Positions 9,268 through 19,216 of a stretch of DNA of 64,000 bases are shown here, in pieces. The DNA is taken from positions 75,761 through 139,760 of the forward strand of contig CAZAXD010000003.1 in NCBI GenBank assembly GCA_964489015.1. Reading direction: 5' to 3'. Numbering within the stretch: the first letter of the stretch is position 1; every line of letters starts with the position of its first letter. This DNA comes from JAPYWM01 sp964489015. GTDB taxonomy: Bacteria > Bacteroidota > Bacteroidia > SpSt-205. A program made the translations under genes and the position numbers. Below the pieces are notes generated by a model. The model made no database searches and had not been told where the DNA came from. It saw nothing but the letters and a program-made list of their open reading frames with translations.

Positions 9268-9798
9268 CTAGTTGGATAGGCCCATTAGTCTCAGCACAAT
9301 TTGCGCTACAAGTGTCAGAAAGATTGCAATCAGTCCCCCACCGACGTACCATTGCAAAAAGTCTAAGCGGCGATTGATAGCTTCGAAACGCCTATCCATC
9401 TCGCGCTGAGAGGCTTCGAAGCGTTTGTCCATTTCCCGCTGGAGCACTTCGAAGCGCAGACTCATTTCTCGTTGCAGCGCCTCGAAGCGCTTATCTATAG
9501 CTTCAAAGCGCCGCTCAAACTGCGATTGTATCGCTTCAAATCGCTTATCTACTGTCTCAAAGCGTTTATCTATGGCCTCGAACTGCTGCTGGATTTGTAG
9601 CTGCAGTGCCTCGAAGCGCTTCTGGACCTGCTCAAGGAGCAGGCTGAATTTAGTATCTACGCCCTGGAGTTGGTTCTGAATGAATTTTAGGTCCTTTTGG
9701 ACTTCCCTGGACTGCTTTAGCTCATAGGCGCGCAGGAAGCGCCGCACAAGGGCTTTCACGAGAGGGGCTAGCTCCTCTGGCAAAGGCTTTTCGGCCAC
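9268..9798 (-). CDS. Coiled-coil protein with C-terminal membrane anchor
   Basis: A 176-residue protein. Residues from about 25 to 140 form a long coiled coil of heptads such as KRFEAID and RRFEAID, repeated more than ten times. The last 35 residues hold one hydrophobic helix (GGGLIAIFLTLVAQIVL). This resembles tail-anchored RFEA-repeat proteins common in thermophiles and other bacteria, whose function is unknown to me. It is probably anchored in the inner membrane with the coil in the cytoplasm. It lies between polA and tRNA-Ser on the same strand. Confidence 0.7.
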   Translation of the reverse strand: MAEKPLPEELAPLVKALVRRFLRAYELKQSREVQKDLKFIQNQLQGVDTKFSLLLEQVQKRFEALQLQIQQQFEAIDKRFETVDKRFEAIQSQFERRFEAIDKRFEALQREMSLRFEVLQREMDKRFEASQREMDRRFEAINRRLDFLQWYVGGGLIAIFLTLVAQIVLRLMGLSN

Positions 9799-9821
9799 AA
9801 AGTAAAGATAAGAAAAAGCGG

Positions 9822-9911
9822 CGGAGAGGGGGGGATTCGAACCCCCGATCCCGCTCGCCGCGGAATACCTGATTTCGAGTCAGGCCCGTTCGACCACTCC
9901 GGCACCTCTCC
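9822..9911 (-). tRNA. tRNA-Ser (anticodon CGA)
   Basis: The acceptor stem GGAGAGG pairs with CCTCTCC. The anticodon stem-loop CCTGA-CT-CGA-AA-TCAGG gives anticodon CGA, which reads UCG. A long variable arm marks a class II tRNA, and the T arm contains GGTTCGAATCC. The discriminator base is G. CCA is not encoded (the following bases are CCG), so it must be added afterwards. No integrated element abuts it. Confidence 0.97.
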
Positions 9912-10006
9912 GCTGCAAAGGTACAAATCCCTCCGATTGGGTTTGATGATGGGGTGCTATCGTTCGGCTTGGATCACAGGAGTTGGAAAGATTGAACCTA
10001 ACGCAG

Positions 10007-10014
10007 TAAATTTG
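10007..10014 (+). promoter_or_regulatory. -7 box TAAATTTG of TonB-dependent receptor 1
   Basis: Exact TAnnTTTG match, ending 4 nt before the ATG at 10019. Confidence 0.7.
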
Positions 10015-10018
10015 GGTC

Positions 10019-12861
10019 ATGTGGGTTGTTATATATGTAATAATTTGGTTCAGCTTATTGGGTTTTAGTTTTCTCCTGGCACAAGAGGAGGCACGCACAA
10101 GCGTGAAACGGGAGGGTAACCCACGTCAGGTCGTCTCCCTTGTGCGGGGGCGGGTGATTGATGCTGTGAGTGGAGTACCCTTGCCAGGGGTGCGCCTCAC
10201 CTTAGGGGCTAAGGGGGCTTTTACGGACGCCAAGGGAGAGTTCAGTTTGCCCTTTACCCAGTCGGGTGACACCCTCTGGGTGCAACTCTCTGGCTATCGG
10301 ACAAAGGGCGTTCGATTAGCCGGGCTAGCCGAACTGACTATTGCGCTGGAAGAGTTTTCGTCTGAGGTGGAAGCGGTGGAGATTGTAGCGGAAGCCGGTC
10401 GAGAAACGGAGGCCAGCGTAGTCGTAGAGCGGCTTCGATCCTTAGAGCTAGGCGAGGTGTATACGGCTCAGCGGATTATGCGCATGACAACGGACTTTTA
10501 CGGACCGATGACACTGCGGCGGATTCCGGGTGTATCCCTGCTCAGTGGGCGTTTCATTACGCTGCGCGGGCTAGGGGAACGCTACAATGCCATAGCTTTT
10601 TATGGGGCATATCCGCTCTGGCTGCGGTATGATGGTAAAATGCCGGTGGTGGATCAGCTTATTACTACGCTCCTAGGACGCATTGAGATTCGGAAGTTTT
10701 GGACCCCAGAGCTGATAGGACATTTTGGGGGAGGGGTGATTGATCTTCAACTGCCCGAGGGGACGGGAGAAGAGGGCCTTTTTGTCTCCTACACAGCGGA
10801 AGCGGCGCTTTGGAGCGTCGGTCGGCCAAGTGCTTACGTGAAGAGCCCCTGGCGTTATCCTGTGAGTAAAGATTTTCCTCCATCTGAAGCGGTCATTTCT
10901 AGCTATAATCAAGGTCAGCTGCTACCCCAGAATTTTACCTATGCCCAGCAATACCAACCTTTGATTTTGCCAGATACCCTGCGTTTTACACCGCTAGGGG
11001 GACTTTTGACCCTTGGTTGGCAAAAGCAGGTGGGAAACTGGCGATTTTATTGGCGCGGCGCAGCTACGCAGCGCTTTCTCGTGTCCAAGTATGACTACGT
11101 GGATGGTGAATTCGTTTATGACACGATTGAAAATCAACCTTATTTTGAAAGGTACCTGTGGCTTCTTGCTCCAAACCTAGTGGAGGAGCGCAGCAACTCC
11201 CTATCTTTTGTGGGAGGTGTAAGTTGGAATCCTCGAGCCGGCGAGGAGTTCCAGCTCGTTACCTTCGGACTTAGCTCTAATTACCAGCGCTTTAGCTTGG
11301 AAAGAAGTTATTATTTCAACGTATACATATCTCCCACTGACCCATTGGGGGTTTGGTACCCGACCTATTACTTAGAGCAGGACCAGTTAGGCTTAGTACG
11401 ATTGCGGTGGTGCCGGCGCTTAGCAGAAAACCTTCAAGTGGGCTGGGAGAGTGGCCTGGTCTGGCAGCAGCTTAGGCTACCTTTCAGCGGCGCTATGAAT
11501 TATGTAAAATACCCTGCCGATAATCACTTCTCCTACGAGCTAGAATTGTGGGAAGAGTATGCCGCTTATGCTCATAGCTATCACGGAGCGAGTCAAGGTT
11601 GGCAGGTCTATGCTCACCCTTATGTGGAGAAGCGATGGGGCTCTTCTATGCGCTGGCTTTCAGTAAGGATAGGCGGTTGGCTGCTACAAGAGCGTCAGGG
11701 TAGTCAGGCACGCATTATAGGATTTTTGCCAGATACCAGTCGGCCTTGGGTCTTGGACAGCACAATACTCTGGTTAGAAAATATTCGACAGGTTTACCAG
11801 TCTGACCACCTTCAACCCGGGGGGTTTGGACTCTCTGAGCTTACTACCGATTACCACACTTGGAGGTCGAATACTCAGATGGCAGCCGGCTATCTAACCA
11901 TGCGCTTTGGGTTAGGACAGCGCTGGGAAGGCTTAGCAGGATTTCGCTACGAGTACTGGGTTCGCCGCATTAGAAATCGTCCTCTCAGCGCAACGGATTA
12001 TCAGTCTCTGTTTACAGAGTCCACCACAGATATCTTGCCTGCGCTGCTTTTGAAGTATCAAACCGGGGAAAGGAGTCAAGTGCGGCTAGGCGTTACGCAA
12101 ACCCTTTTGCGTCCTTTGGCCCCGGCCCAAGTGCCTGCTCCATATTTTGACCACCTCTATGCTTACTTCTGGATGGGGGATACCACTTACCGGACTGGAC
12201 ACGGTTGGAATTTAGACATACGCTATGACTGGTTAGGTTCGGCTTGGCGCTCCTGGGCTATTGGTGTATTTTACAAAGCGCTTCAAAATCTACCGGAGAT
12301 GTACCTTATTCCAGAGAGTTACTCGGTGGTCTTTTCTTACGCCATGCGAAATCGATCTCGCGGAGAGATACTCGGGCTTGAATTGGAAGGGAGAGAGCTT
12401 TTGTGGGGGGCAGAAGATCAACCTAAACTGTCAATGGGATTATCTCCCTTAGCGGGACGCGGATTCGTTTAGACTGGTTAGATTATGAGGACCGCCTGCA
12501 AGCACACGCGCCCTACGTAGTGAATGCTGGGCTGATCGGAGAGCCGGGGCGGGGCTGGAATGTGAGTACATTCTTCAACTACACGGGGCCCCAGATCTGG
12601 GCGTTGGGATTTGATAAGCTGGTATTTCCTCATCAGATTGAGCGGGGACGGGCCTCTTGGGAGTGGCAAGTAAGTAAAAGGCTGGGACTTTGGGAGCTAC
12701 GTCTCGCTATCTGGGATGTGATCAACACCCCCTACCGGCGGGTCCAGGTAGTTCAAAATCGCTTTCCCTATGAGCCGGATAGGGATGCCCTTGCATGGTG
12801 GGTCCAAGAAAGCTGGCGGGTTTATTTTACGATTCGTTACCATTTGCCAAGTGGGGGCTAA
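10019..12861 (+). CDS. TonB-dependent outer-membrane receptor (one frameshift)
   Basis: Outer-membrane transporter powered by TonB; the substrate cannot be read from the sequence. A signal peptide (residues 1-22) is followed by a carboxypeptidase-like regulatory domain (VRGRVIDAVSGVPLPGV to about residue 110), a plug domain (RRIPGVSLLSGRFITLRGLG) and a long aromatic-rich barrel. The open frame ends at 12472 without a proper barrel end. The missing last strands lie in another frame up to 12861 (RIRLDWLDYEDR to YFTIRYHL). One extra A in the AAA run near 12425 would join them into about 947 residues. The shift is probably a sequencing error, but a disabled receptor is possible. Confidence 0.85.
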
Positions 12862-12979
12862 ACTTCCCGCTATAGGTGTAGATCGGATGTTCTGAGGTTT
12901 GATTCGCCCGAGCAGAGCTTCGTAGGGTAGGAGGCTACTTTGCCTTAGCCTTCAAGGGTTTTAGATGTTTTTTCATTAT

Positions 12980-12987
12980 TATCTTTG
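12980..12987 (+). promoter_or_regulatory. -7 box TATCTTTG of TonB-dependent receptor 2
   Basis: Exact TAnnTTTG match ending 4 nt before the ATG at 12992. It lies inside the longer open frame that begins at 12965, which argues for the shorter start. Confidence 0.7.
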
Positions 12988-12991
12988 CGGC

Positions 12992-15970
12992 ATGAGCTAT
13001 TCTAAATATCGCTTTGGACTTTTATGCGTGCTTTTGGGCCTGGCCTTCTCGCAGGAGGAGACGCTGATTCTTCGTCGGACGGCTAAGAGTCCTAAGAAGG
13101 CAAGCGAACTTACGCCTCAGGAAGCAGCCAGCCGCTTTTATCTAAAAGGACGAGTCGTGGATCAAGCCACGAAAGAGCCTTTGGCAGGGGCTTATGTGCG
13201 GGTCCCAGGCAGTGTGTTGGGAGCTGTCACTGATGCCGAGGGAAGCTTTATTATCGCCACGACCCTCACCGAGCCCGTCCAGGTAGAGGTAAGCTATATC
13301 GGCTACCAGACCATGCAGATGTTAGTGCAGCCCTCTACGGCCGAGGAACAAGGGCTATTGATTGCTCTGAAGGCGGAGGACATTGTCGGTGAAGAGGTGG
13401 TTATCTCCGCTTCCCGGGTGGAGGAGGCCTTTATGCGCTCACCGGTTCAGATAGCCCAGTTGCCGGCGCGGCTTATCCAGCAGAGTCCAACGCCCTTTTT
13501 AGCGCAAACGCTGTCCTTTTTGCCGGGTGTGCAGGTGTTTCATACGAGCTTTACGTTTCCAGTGATCAATACGAGGGGGTTTTCTAATACGCAAAATGTA
13601 CGCTTTATCAACCGGGTACAGGGCGTCGAAATGCAATCTACCGCCTTGAATATTCCCGTGGTGACTTTTACGAGCCCTTCCGAGATCGATGTCGCCCAAG
13701 TTGAGGTTGTGTCTGGCCCTTCATCGGCGTTGTATGGGCCGAATGCCTTCAATGGGGCTATGCTCACCACGCTAAAGGATCCTTTCCAGTATCGGGGGCT
13801 TTCTGTGTGGCTACAGGGCGGTGTCAATCACCTTGCTAGTCCAAACCGATCGCCCGCAGCATTCTATAACCTGCAACTTCGGTATGCCCATGTATGGCGG
13901 GAGCGTCTGGCTATCAAGTTTACCTTACAGCGCTTGGAGGGGGCTGACTGGTTTGCCAGTAGTACCCAAGATGTGGGCTTATATGGGGGCGCAACGCCCC
14001 CCTATGATCTGCCAGGCCCCCAAAATCCCGGCTACAAGCCAGAAAATGGGTATGGCTATGATGCACGCGTGTTTATCCCGACAGGCTCTCTGCCCATGGT
14101 AAACTCGCAACCCTTCCCGGGTATGTACGTGGCTCGTACGGGGTATCTAGAGCCAGACCTGGTTTCGCCCCAGGCCCAAATCTTCAAGGGCTCTCTCTCA
14201 GCAATCTATCGGCTTTCCGACCAGCTTGCTCTAGAACTATTTAGTCATGCTGCCACGGGTAATACCTTTTATCAGGCGAATACCCGCTATGCTTTGTATG
14301 GTTTTGTATATCATGCCCATAAATTAGAACTAAAGCATAGTCGAGGTTTTTTCCGTGTTTATGGTATTAAAGAGGACGGCGGCCGGGCGGCTCCCCTAGC
14401 CGTGCTCGGGGCCAATCTACTCAATGTGGTAAAGCCACATGCGGACTGGTTTAAGCAGTTTATCTTGACGTATAGCGGTTATCTCGAGGCCTCGATGACA
14501 CCAGCGGAGAAGGCCGCTTTTGAGGCGCATTATGGGTTTCCCGTTCCGGCGCTGGGGGATGCTACGGGAGCCCGCCGGCTGATAGACTCGGACACGCGCT
14601 TTGTTATGACTTTGCCCAATGCGGCTATCGTGGCACCAGCGCTCGGTACCAGCTGGGCCATAGGCGAGGCCCGTCCTCTGCCGGGTTCTCCTCGCTTTTA
14701 TCAACTGCGTGACTCACTGTTGCAAATACCCGTTACCCAAGGCGGGGGGCGATTGGTGGACCTATGTGGTATCTATCACGCGGAGGGCCAGTATGAGCTA
14801 CCAGCCTGGCTGGGTATTCAAACCCTCATCGGTGGCAATTTTCGCCTTTTTGAGATCAACTCGCGCGGTACTATTTTTATAGACACCTTAGGTAAGCCTT
14901 TTTGGAACTACGAGTTTGGGGGCTTTGTGCAGCTACGGCGCTTTTTCCTAAGCGATAGGTTGCAGCTCACGGGGGCGCTGCGTTATGACCAGCGGCAGTA
15001 TGTTTTACAAGGGCGCTTGACTCCTCGCTTCTCTGCTACATTCGGGCTAGACAAAAAAGGGAATCACGTCTTACGAGTAGGTTATCAGACGGGCTTTCGG
15101 AATCCGATTTCGGAGGCGCTCTTTATACGCTTGCAAACGGAGGCACTCTTGATCGGCACCCTGCCGCAGACGGATAGAGCACTTGGCATCGCTGGCCAAA
15201 ATAACTACACGTTAGCTTCGGTACAGGCCTACCGCGCTGCGCGTGCCCAGGGACTCTCCCCGCAAGATGCCGCCCAGCTTTTGCGTAGCCTCCCCATCGA
15301 CGGCCTACGGCCCGAAAAGGTTTACACTTGGGAGGTGGGCCTGAGGCATCGTCTCTTAGCTCAGCGCTTGCTAATCGACCTTTCTTACGCCTATAACCGC
15401 TACCGGGATATGCACGGAAATGTTCGTGTCTATGGTCCCAAAGATCCCGAAGCCATCCTAACGCCTAATGACGTAGAGATTAATAACCTCTCACCCCTCT
15501 ATGGCCGGTACTATAATATCCCAGGCGAGCCTAAGGCGCAGTTTCTAACCTGTGGCTTGCAGTATCGCCTCTCACGTCATCTCATCGCTATGGCTAATTA
15601 TGTCTATTCGCAGGCCTGGGGTTTAGAAGAAGGTAAAACCTTAGATGAAGGCTTAGTGGTAGGGTTCAATACCCCGCCGCATCAGACCAATCTTGGTCTT
15701 ATTGGTGAAAATATTAGGGATCGCTGGGGCTTTTTCATTCAGCATCAGTGGGTCCATGCTTACTTGTTTGAGACGACCTCTATCCAGCGCGTAGTACCTA
15801 CTTATAATGTCTTTCATGCTCAAGTCAGCTATCGTTTGCCCAAATGGCATACACAGATACGCTTAGGTGCTCAAAACCTGCTTAACTTCTACCACATTGA
15901 GGCGCGAGGCGGCCCCTCTGTAGGTGGGCTCTACTATCTCCAACTCTCTTATGATGCGCTGAGCTTCTAA
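12992..15970 (+). CDS. TonB-dependent outer-membrane receptor
   Basis: A 992-residue receptor with all the expected parts. These are a signal peptide (MSYSKYRFGLLCVLLGLAFS), a carboxypeptidase-like domain (YLKGRVVDQATKEPLAGAYV, about residues 50-130), a plug domain (TLSFLPGVQVF, INTRGFSN, VEVVSGPSSALYGPNAFNG) and a barrel ending in an aromatic-rich last strand (GGLYYLQLSYDALSF). The substrate is unknown. No SusD-like partner follows, so a SusCD glycan system is unlikely, and the short plug-barrel layout is closer to siderophore or vitamin receptors. The start at 12992 is fixed by the promoter box. Confidence 0.92.
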   Translation: MSYSKYRFGLLCVLLGLAFSQEETLILRRTAKSPKKASELTPQEAASRFYLKGRVVDQATKEPLAGAYVRVPGSVLGAVTDAEGSFIIATTLTEPVQVEVSYIGYQTMQMLVQPSTAEEQGLLIALKAEDIVGEEVVISASRVEEAFMRSPVQIAQLPARLIQQSPTPFLAQTLSFLPGVQVFHTSFTFPVINTRGFSNTQNVRFINRVQGVEMQSTALNIPVVTFTSPSEIDVAQVEVVSGPSSALYGPNAFNGAMLTTLKDPFQYRGLSVWLQGGVNHLASPNRSPAAFYNLQLRYAHVWRERLAIKFTLQRLEGADWFASSTQDVGLYGGATPPYDLPGPQNPGYKPENGYGYDARVFIPTGSLPMVNSQPFPGMYVARTGYLEPDLVSPQAQIFKGSLSAIYRLSDQLALELFSHAATGNTFYQANTRYALYGFVYHAHKLELKHSRGFFRVYGIKEDGGRAAPLAVLGANLLNVVKPHADWFKQFILTYSGYLEASMTPAEKAAFEAHYGFPVPALGDATGARRLIDSDTRFVMTLPNAAIVAPALGTSWAIGEARPLPGSPRFYQLRDSLLQIPVTQGGGRLVDLCGIYHAEGQYELPAWLGIQTLIGGNFRLFEINSRGTIFIDTLGKPFWNYEFGGFVQLRRFFLSDRLQLTGALRYDQRQYVLQGRLTPRFSATFGLDKKGNHVLRVGYQTGFRNPISEALFIRLQTEALLIGTLPQTDRALGIAGQNNYTLASVQAYRAARAQGLSPQDAAQLLRSLPIDGLRPEKVYTWEVGLRHRLLAQRLLIDLSYAYNRYRDMHGNVRVYGPKDPEAILTPNDVEINNLSPLYGRYYNIPGEPKAQFLTCGLQYRLSRHLIAMANYVYSQAWGLEEGKTLDEGLVVGFNTPPHQTNLGLIGENIRDRWGFFIQHQWVHAYLFETTSIQRVVPTYNVFHAQVSYRLPKWHTQIRLGAQNLLNFYHIEARGGPSVGGLYYLQLSYDALSF

Positions 15971-16026
15971 TCTTTACTCCCCAATCTCTATCAGACGAAA
16001 GCCGGCTTAGGCGCTTGGCTTAGTGG

Positions 16027-16034
16027 TATTTTTG
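16027..16034 (+). promoter_or_regulatory. -7 box TATTTTTG of ychF
   Basis: Exact TAnnTTTG match, 4 nt before the ATG at 16039, followed by the same CGGC spacer as the preceding receptor gene. Confidence 0.65.
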
Positions 16035-16038
16035 CGGC

Positions 16039-17139
16039 ATGGGCTTAGCGGCAGGTATTGTCGGCCTTCCAAATGTCGGGAAGTCGACTCTCTTCAATGC
16101 ACTCAGTGGGGCGGCGTTAGCGGCTGCAGAGAACTACCCTTTTTGTACGATTGAACCCAATCGGGCGATTGTACCTGTTCCGGATCCTCGCTTAGCTGAG
16201 CTGGCCCGTTTGGTACCTACTCAGAAAGTTACGCCCACCGCTCTGACGCTTGTAGACATTGCGGGGCTTGTGCGGGGGGCTCACGCTGGGCAAGGGCTGG
16301 GCAATCAGTTTCTTTCTCACATCCGAGAAGTCGAGGCGATCATTCATGTGCTACGCTGTTTCGAAGCGCCAGACGTGGTTCACGTCGAGGGTAGAGTTGA
16401 TCCCTGGGGTGATCGCGACATTGTCGAATTAGAGTTGCAGCTCAAAGACTTAGAGACCCTGGAGCGGGCTTTACCCCGGATCGAGCGAGAAGCCAAGCTA
16501 GCGGCTAACCCTGAAGCTAAGGACCAGCTAGCTTTGCTTTTGCGAGCGAAAGCCCATCTAAACGCCGGTCAAAGCCTCCGGACCCTAGATTTGTCTGAGG
16601 AAGAAGAAGCCCTCCTTCGGCCTTATAATTTCCTCACGCGAAAGCCTATCTTGTACGTGGCTAACGTCGACGAAGGCAGTCTGCCCTATGGCAATGCCTA
16701 TAGCGAATTAGTTGCTAAGCGGGCAGCAGCCGAAGGCGCTGAGGCAGTCGTTTTATGTGCAGCTTTAGAAGTGCAGATTGCTCGCCTTAGCACCGAGGAG
16801 CAGCGCGAATTCCTTGGGTTATATGGCCTTGAAGAGCCGGCCTTGCCGGTACTAATTCGAAAGGCTTATAAACTTCTCCGACTCATTACGTTCTTTACGG
16901 TGGGACCTAAAGAAATTCGGGCCTGGACTATTCGCGCCGGTACGTTAGCGCCGCAAGCGGCCGGTAAAATTCATTCCGATATAGAACGGGGCTTTATTCG
17001 CGCAGAAGTGATCAGTTATGAAGACTTTCTACGGTATGGCGGCGAGGAAGCAGCCCGGGCCGCAGGGCGTTTATTCTTACAAGGTAAAGACTACGTCGTC
17101 CAAGAAGGCGATATCATCCATTTCCGGTTTGCCGTGTAG
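16039..17139 (+). CDS. ychF: Ribosome-associated Obg-like ATPase YchF
   Basis: A conserved cytosolic P-loop ATPase of the Obg/OLA1 group that associates with ribosomes and is linked to oxidative stress responses. It shows the G1 motif GLPNVGKSTLFNAL, switch region DIAGLVRGAHAGQGLGNQFL, a central coiled coil (about residues 130-200) and a C-terminal TGS domain ending in YVVQEGDIIHFRF. At 366 residues the length is normal. It is followed 58 nt later by the thiol peroxidase gene, which has its own promoter box. Confidence 0.97.
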   Translation: MGLAAGIVGLPNVGKSTLFNALSGAALAAAENYPFCTIEPNRAIVPVPDPRLAELARLVPTQKVTPTALTLVDIAGLVRGAHAGQGLGNQFLSHIREVEAIIHVLRCFEAPDVVHVEGRVDPWGDRDIVELELQLKDLETLERALPRIEREAKLAANPEAKDQLALLLRAKAHLNAGQSLRTLDLSEEEEALLRPYNFLTRKPILYVANVDEGSLPYGNAYSELVAKRAAAEGAEAVVLCAALEVQIARLSTEEQREFLGLYGLEEPALPVLIRKAYKLLRLITFFTVGPKEIRAWTIRAGTLAPQAAGKIHSDIERGFIRAEVISYEDFLRYGGEEAARAAGRLFLQGKDYVVQEGDIIHFRFAV

Positions 17140-17185
17140 AGGACTATCTGGTTCCGGGATAAACTGGTATTTACAGAGGCACTCG

Positions 17186-17193
17186 TAACTTTG
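17186..17193 (+). promoter_or_regulatory. -7 box TAACTTTG of tpx
   Basis: Exact TAnnTTTG match ending 4 nt before the ATG at 17198. Confidence 0.7.
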
Positions 17194-17197
17194 CGTA

Positions 17198-17713
17198 ATG
17201 GCTAAAACGGTAACCCTCAAAGGTACGCCTCTGGCATTGGCGGGTGAGCCGCTCAAAGTCGGCGATCATGCGCCCGAAGCGCTCGTCGTCACTAGTAAAA
17301 ATCAAGAGCTTCGCGTGGGCGGGGCACAGGGACGGCCCCAAATCTTGATTGTTGTGCCCTCTCTCGATACGCCTGTATGTGCTGCCGAGGCTCAGAAGTT
17401 TAATGAGCAGCTAGGTCAGCTCGGGGATAAGGTACTCGCCGTGGTTGTCTCCATGGATCTACCCTTTGCGCAAGGGCGCTATTGCCAAAGTTATGGTGTC
17501 AATGGGCTCATCGTCGCTTCGGATTATCGCTATCGTGACTTTGAGCGGTATGGCTTGGTGATAGCAGAGGGGCCGCTCAAGGGTATCTTGGCGCGGGCGG
17601 TGTTTGTCGTGGGCCTGGATGGCAAGGTTACGTATGCGGAGTTGGTGCCTGAAATTGGACAAGAGCCCAACTACCAAGCTGCCCTGACGGCGCTTCAAGC
17701 GCTACTCGCTTGA
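17198..17713 (+). CDS. tpx: Thiol peroxidase
   Basis: Atypical 2-Cys peroxiredoxin that reduces hydrogen and alkyl hydroperoxides using thioredoxin. The peroxidatic cysteine is Cys61 (SLDTPVCAAEA) and the resolving cysteine Cys96 (FAQGRYC), almost the same positions as in E. coli Tpx. The length of 171 residues is normal. Its stop overlaps the most upstream possible start of the PhoD-like gene, so the two may be coupled. Confidence 0.95.
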   Translation: MAKTVTLKGTPLALAGEPLKVGDHAPEALVVTSKNQELRVGGAQGRPQILIVVPSLDTPVCAAEAQKFNEQLGQLGDKVLAVVVSMDLPFAQGRYCQSYGVNGLIVASDYRYRDFERYGLVIAEGPLKGILARAVFVVGLDGKVTYAELVPEIGQEPNYQAALTALQALLA

Positions 17714-19086
17714 GAAAAGTCCCGGTGACCGTGCTTGAGCGAGCTACTTTTGCCGTAGGGCTTTTGTGGGCGCTGCCGCTCCTAGGCCAGGCCCCTGCCA
17801 AAGCTTCCCCTCTTCAGGCTGGCCCCATGCTTGGGTACGTTCAGCTCCGGGAGGCTGCTATCTGGCTTCAGACGCGAGGCCCCGCCGAGGTGTACCTAAC
17901 GTACTATGACTCGGCCGCGCCTAAGACCCTCCTTCAAACGCCTGTCGTCCGTACCACTGCAGCGCAAGCCCACACAGCCAAATTTATTTTAGGTCCGCTC
18001 GAGCCCGGTCGACTTTACTTTTATACGGTTTATGTCAACAAAAAGCCAGTAGTTCTCCCGTATCCTACGCGGTTTCGTACGCTTCCTTTGTGGAAGTGGC
18101 GCGCAAGCCCCCCAGACTTTCAATTTGTCATAGGCAGCTGTGCCTACATCAATGACCCGCCTTATGACAGGCCTGGGCAGCCCTACGGGGGTGAATATGA
18201 GATCTTCAAGCGCATAATGGAGGTGAAGCCCGACTTTATGCTGTGGCTCGGTGATAACGTGTATCTCCGTGAAGCCGATTGGAATAGTCGTACGGGTATC
18301 CTGTACCGCTATACCCACACTCGTAGTTTATCAGAGCTCCAGCCGCTTTTAGCCTACTGCCCGCATTATGCCACCTGGGATGATCATGACTTTGGGCCCA
18401 ATGATGCCGATCGGGGCTTCTGGTATCGAAACGCCTCTCGAGAGGCTTTCACGCTATTTTGGGCTAATCCCTCCTTTGGGGTGCCTGCTGTGCCAGACGG
18501 CATTACCACCTTCTTTGAATGGGGCGATGCTGAGTTTTTTCTTCTAGATAATCGCACCTTTCGAGCACCTAATAAGCGAACTACTGGCGACCGCTCTTAC
18601 TTTGGCCAAGCGCAGCTGGAATGGCTCATCGATGCCCTTAGGTCTAGCCGTGCAACCTTTAAATTCGTCGTTTGTGGAGGGCAGGTCCTTAATCCTACGG
18701 AGGGTTTTGAAAATATGATTGGCTATCGGGCCGAGCGGGAAACCCTCCTCAAGCGCTTGACGGAAGAGCGCATTTCGGGTGTCGTGTTTCTCAACGGGGA
18801 TCGCCATTTCTCCGAGATGAGCCGCTACCAGCTTTCGAATGGCCAATGGCTTTATGAGATCACCAGCTCGCCTTTGACGGCTTCACCGTTTGCGGAAGCC
18901 GAAAAGCGGGAGAAAAACCCCTATCGCCTCGAAGGCACCCTCACCCCCAAGCGTAACTTCATCCTTATTCGGGTAGAAGGGCCGGAGCGGGAGCGCACCT
19001 TGCGCTTTGCCTGCTATGACTCACAGGGTAGCCTGCAGTGGGAGCGAACAGTGGCTGCTAAAGAATTGCGTCCTGGGCGCGACTAA
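17710..19086 (+). CDS. PhoD-like alkaline phosphatase / phosphodiesterase
   Basis: A secreted metallophosphoesterase of the PhoD family. A signal-like N-terminus (FAVGLLWALPLLGQA) is followed by a fibronectin-like domain (residues about 40-130). The catalytic domain has metal-binding motifs FVIGSCAYI, LWLGDNVY, TWDDHDFGPNDA and LNGDRHFSEM. Relatives release phosphate from phosphodiesters in the periplasm. The exact start is uncertain: TTG at 17710 overlaps the tpx stop by one codon's width, and GTG at 17725 is an alternative. It has 458 residues from the first start. Confidence 0.88.
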   Translation: MRKVPVTVLERATFAVGLLWALPLLGQAPAKASPLQAGPMLGYVQLREAAIWLQTRGPAEVYLTYYDSAAPKTLLQTPVVRTTAAQAHTAKFILGPLEPGRLYFYTVYVNKKPVVLPYPTRFRTLPLWKWRASPPDFQFVIGSCAYINDPPYDRPGQPYGGEYEIFKRIMEVKPDFMLWLGDNVYLREADWNSRTGILYRYTHTRSLSELQPLLAYCPHYATWDDHDFGPNDADRGFWYRNASREAFTLFWANPSFGVPAVPDGITTFFEWGDAEFFLLDNRTFRAPNKRTTGDRSYFGQAQLEWLIDALRSSRATFKFVVCGGQVLNPTEGFENMIGYRAERETLLKRLTEERISGVVFLNGDRHFSEMSRYQLSNGQWLYEITSSPLTASPFAEAEKREKNPYRLEGTLTPKRNFILIRVEGPERERTLRFACYDSQGSLQWERTVAAKELRPGRD

Positions 19087-19216
19087 AGTTTTCCACAATG
19101 CCTTCGCATGCTTCCCCTGTTTAGCCCTACTTGTGCAACTTCTTTTATCGACATGACGTATACTTGCCATGCCAAGGGGCCTTGACTTTTTTATCGAAAA
19201 TCTGTTTCATAGTCAT

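Noticed and set aside
9822..9911. tRNA-Ser as an integration site for a mobile element
   Set aside because: No integrase, no repeated tRNA 3' end, and the defense island lies more than 30 kb away.
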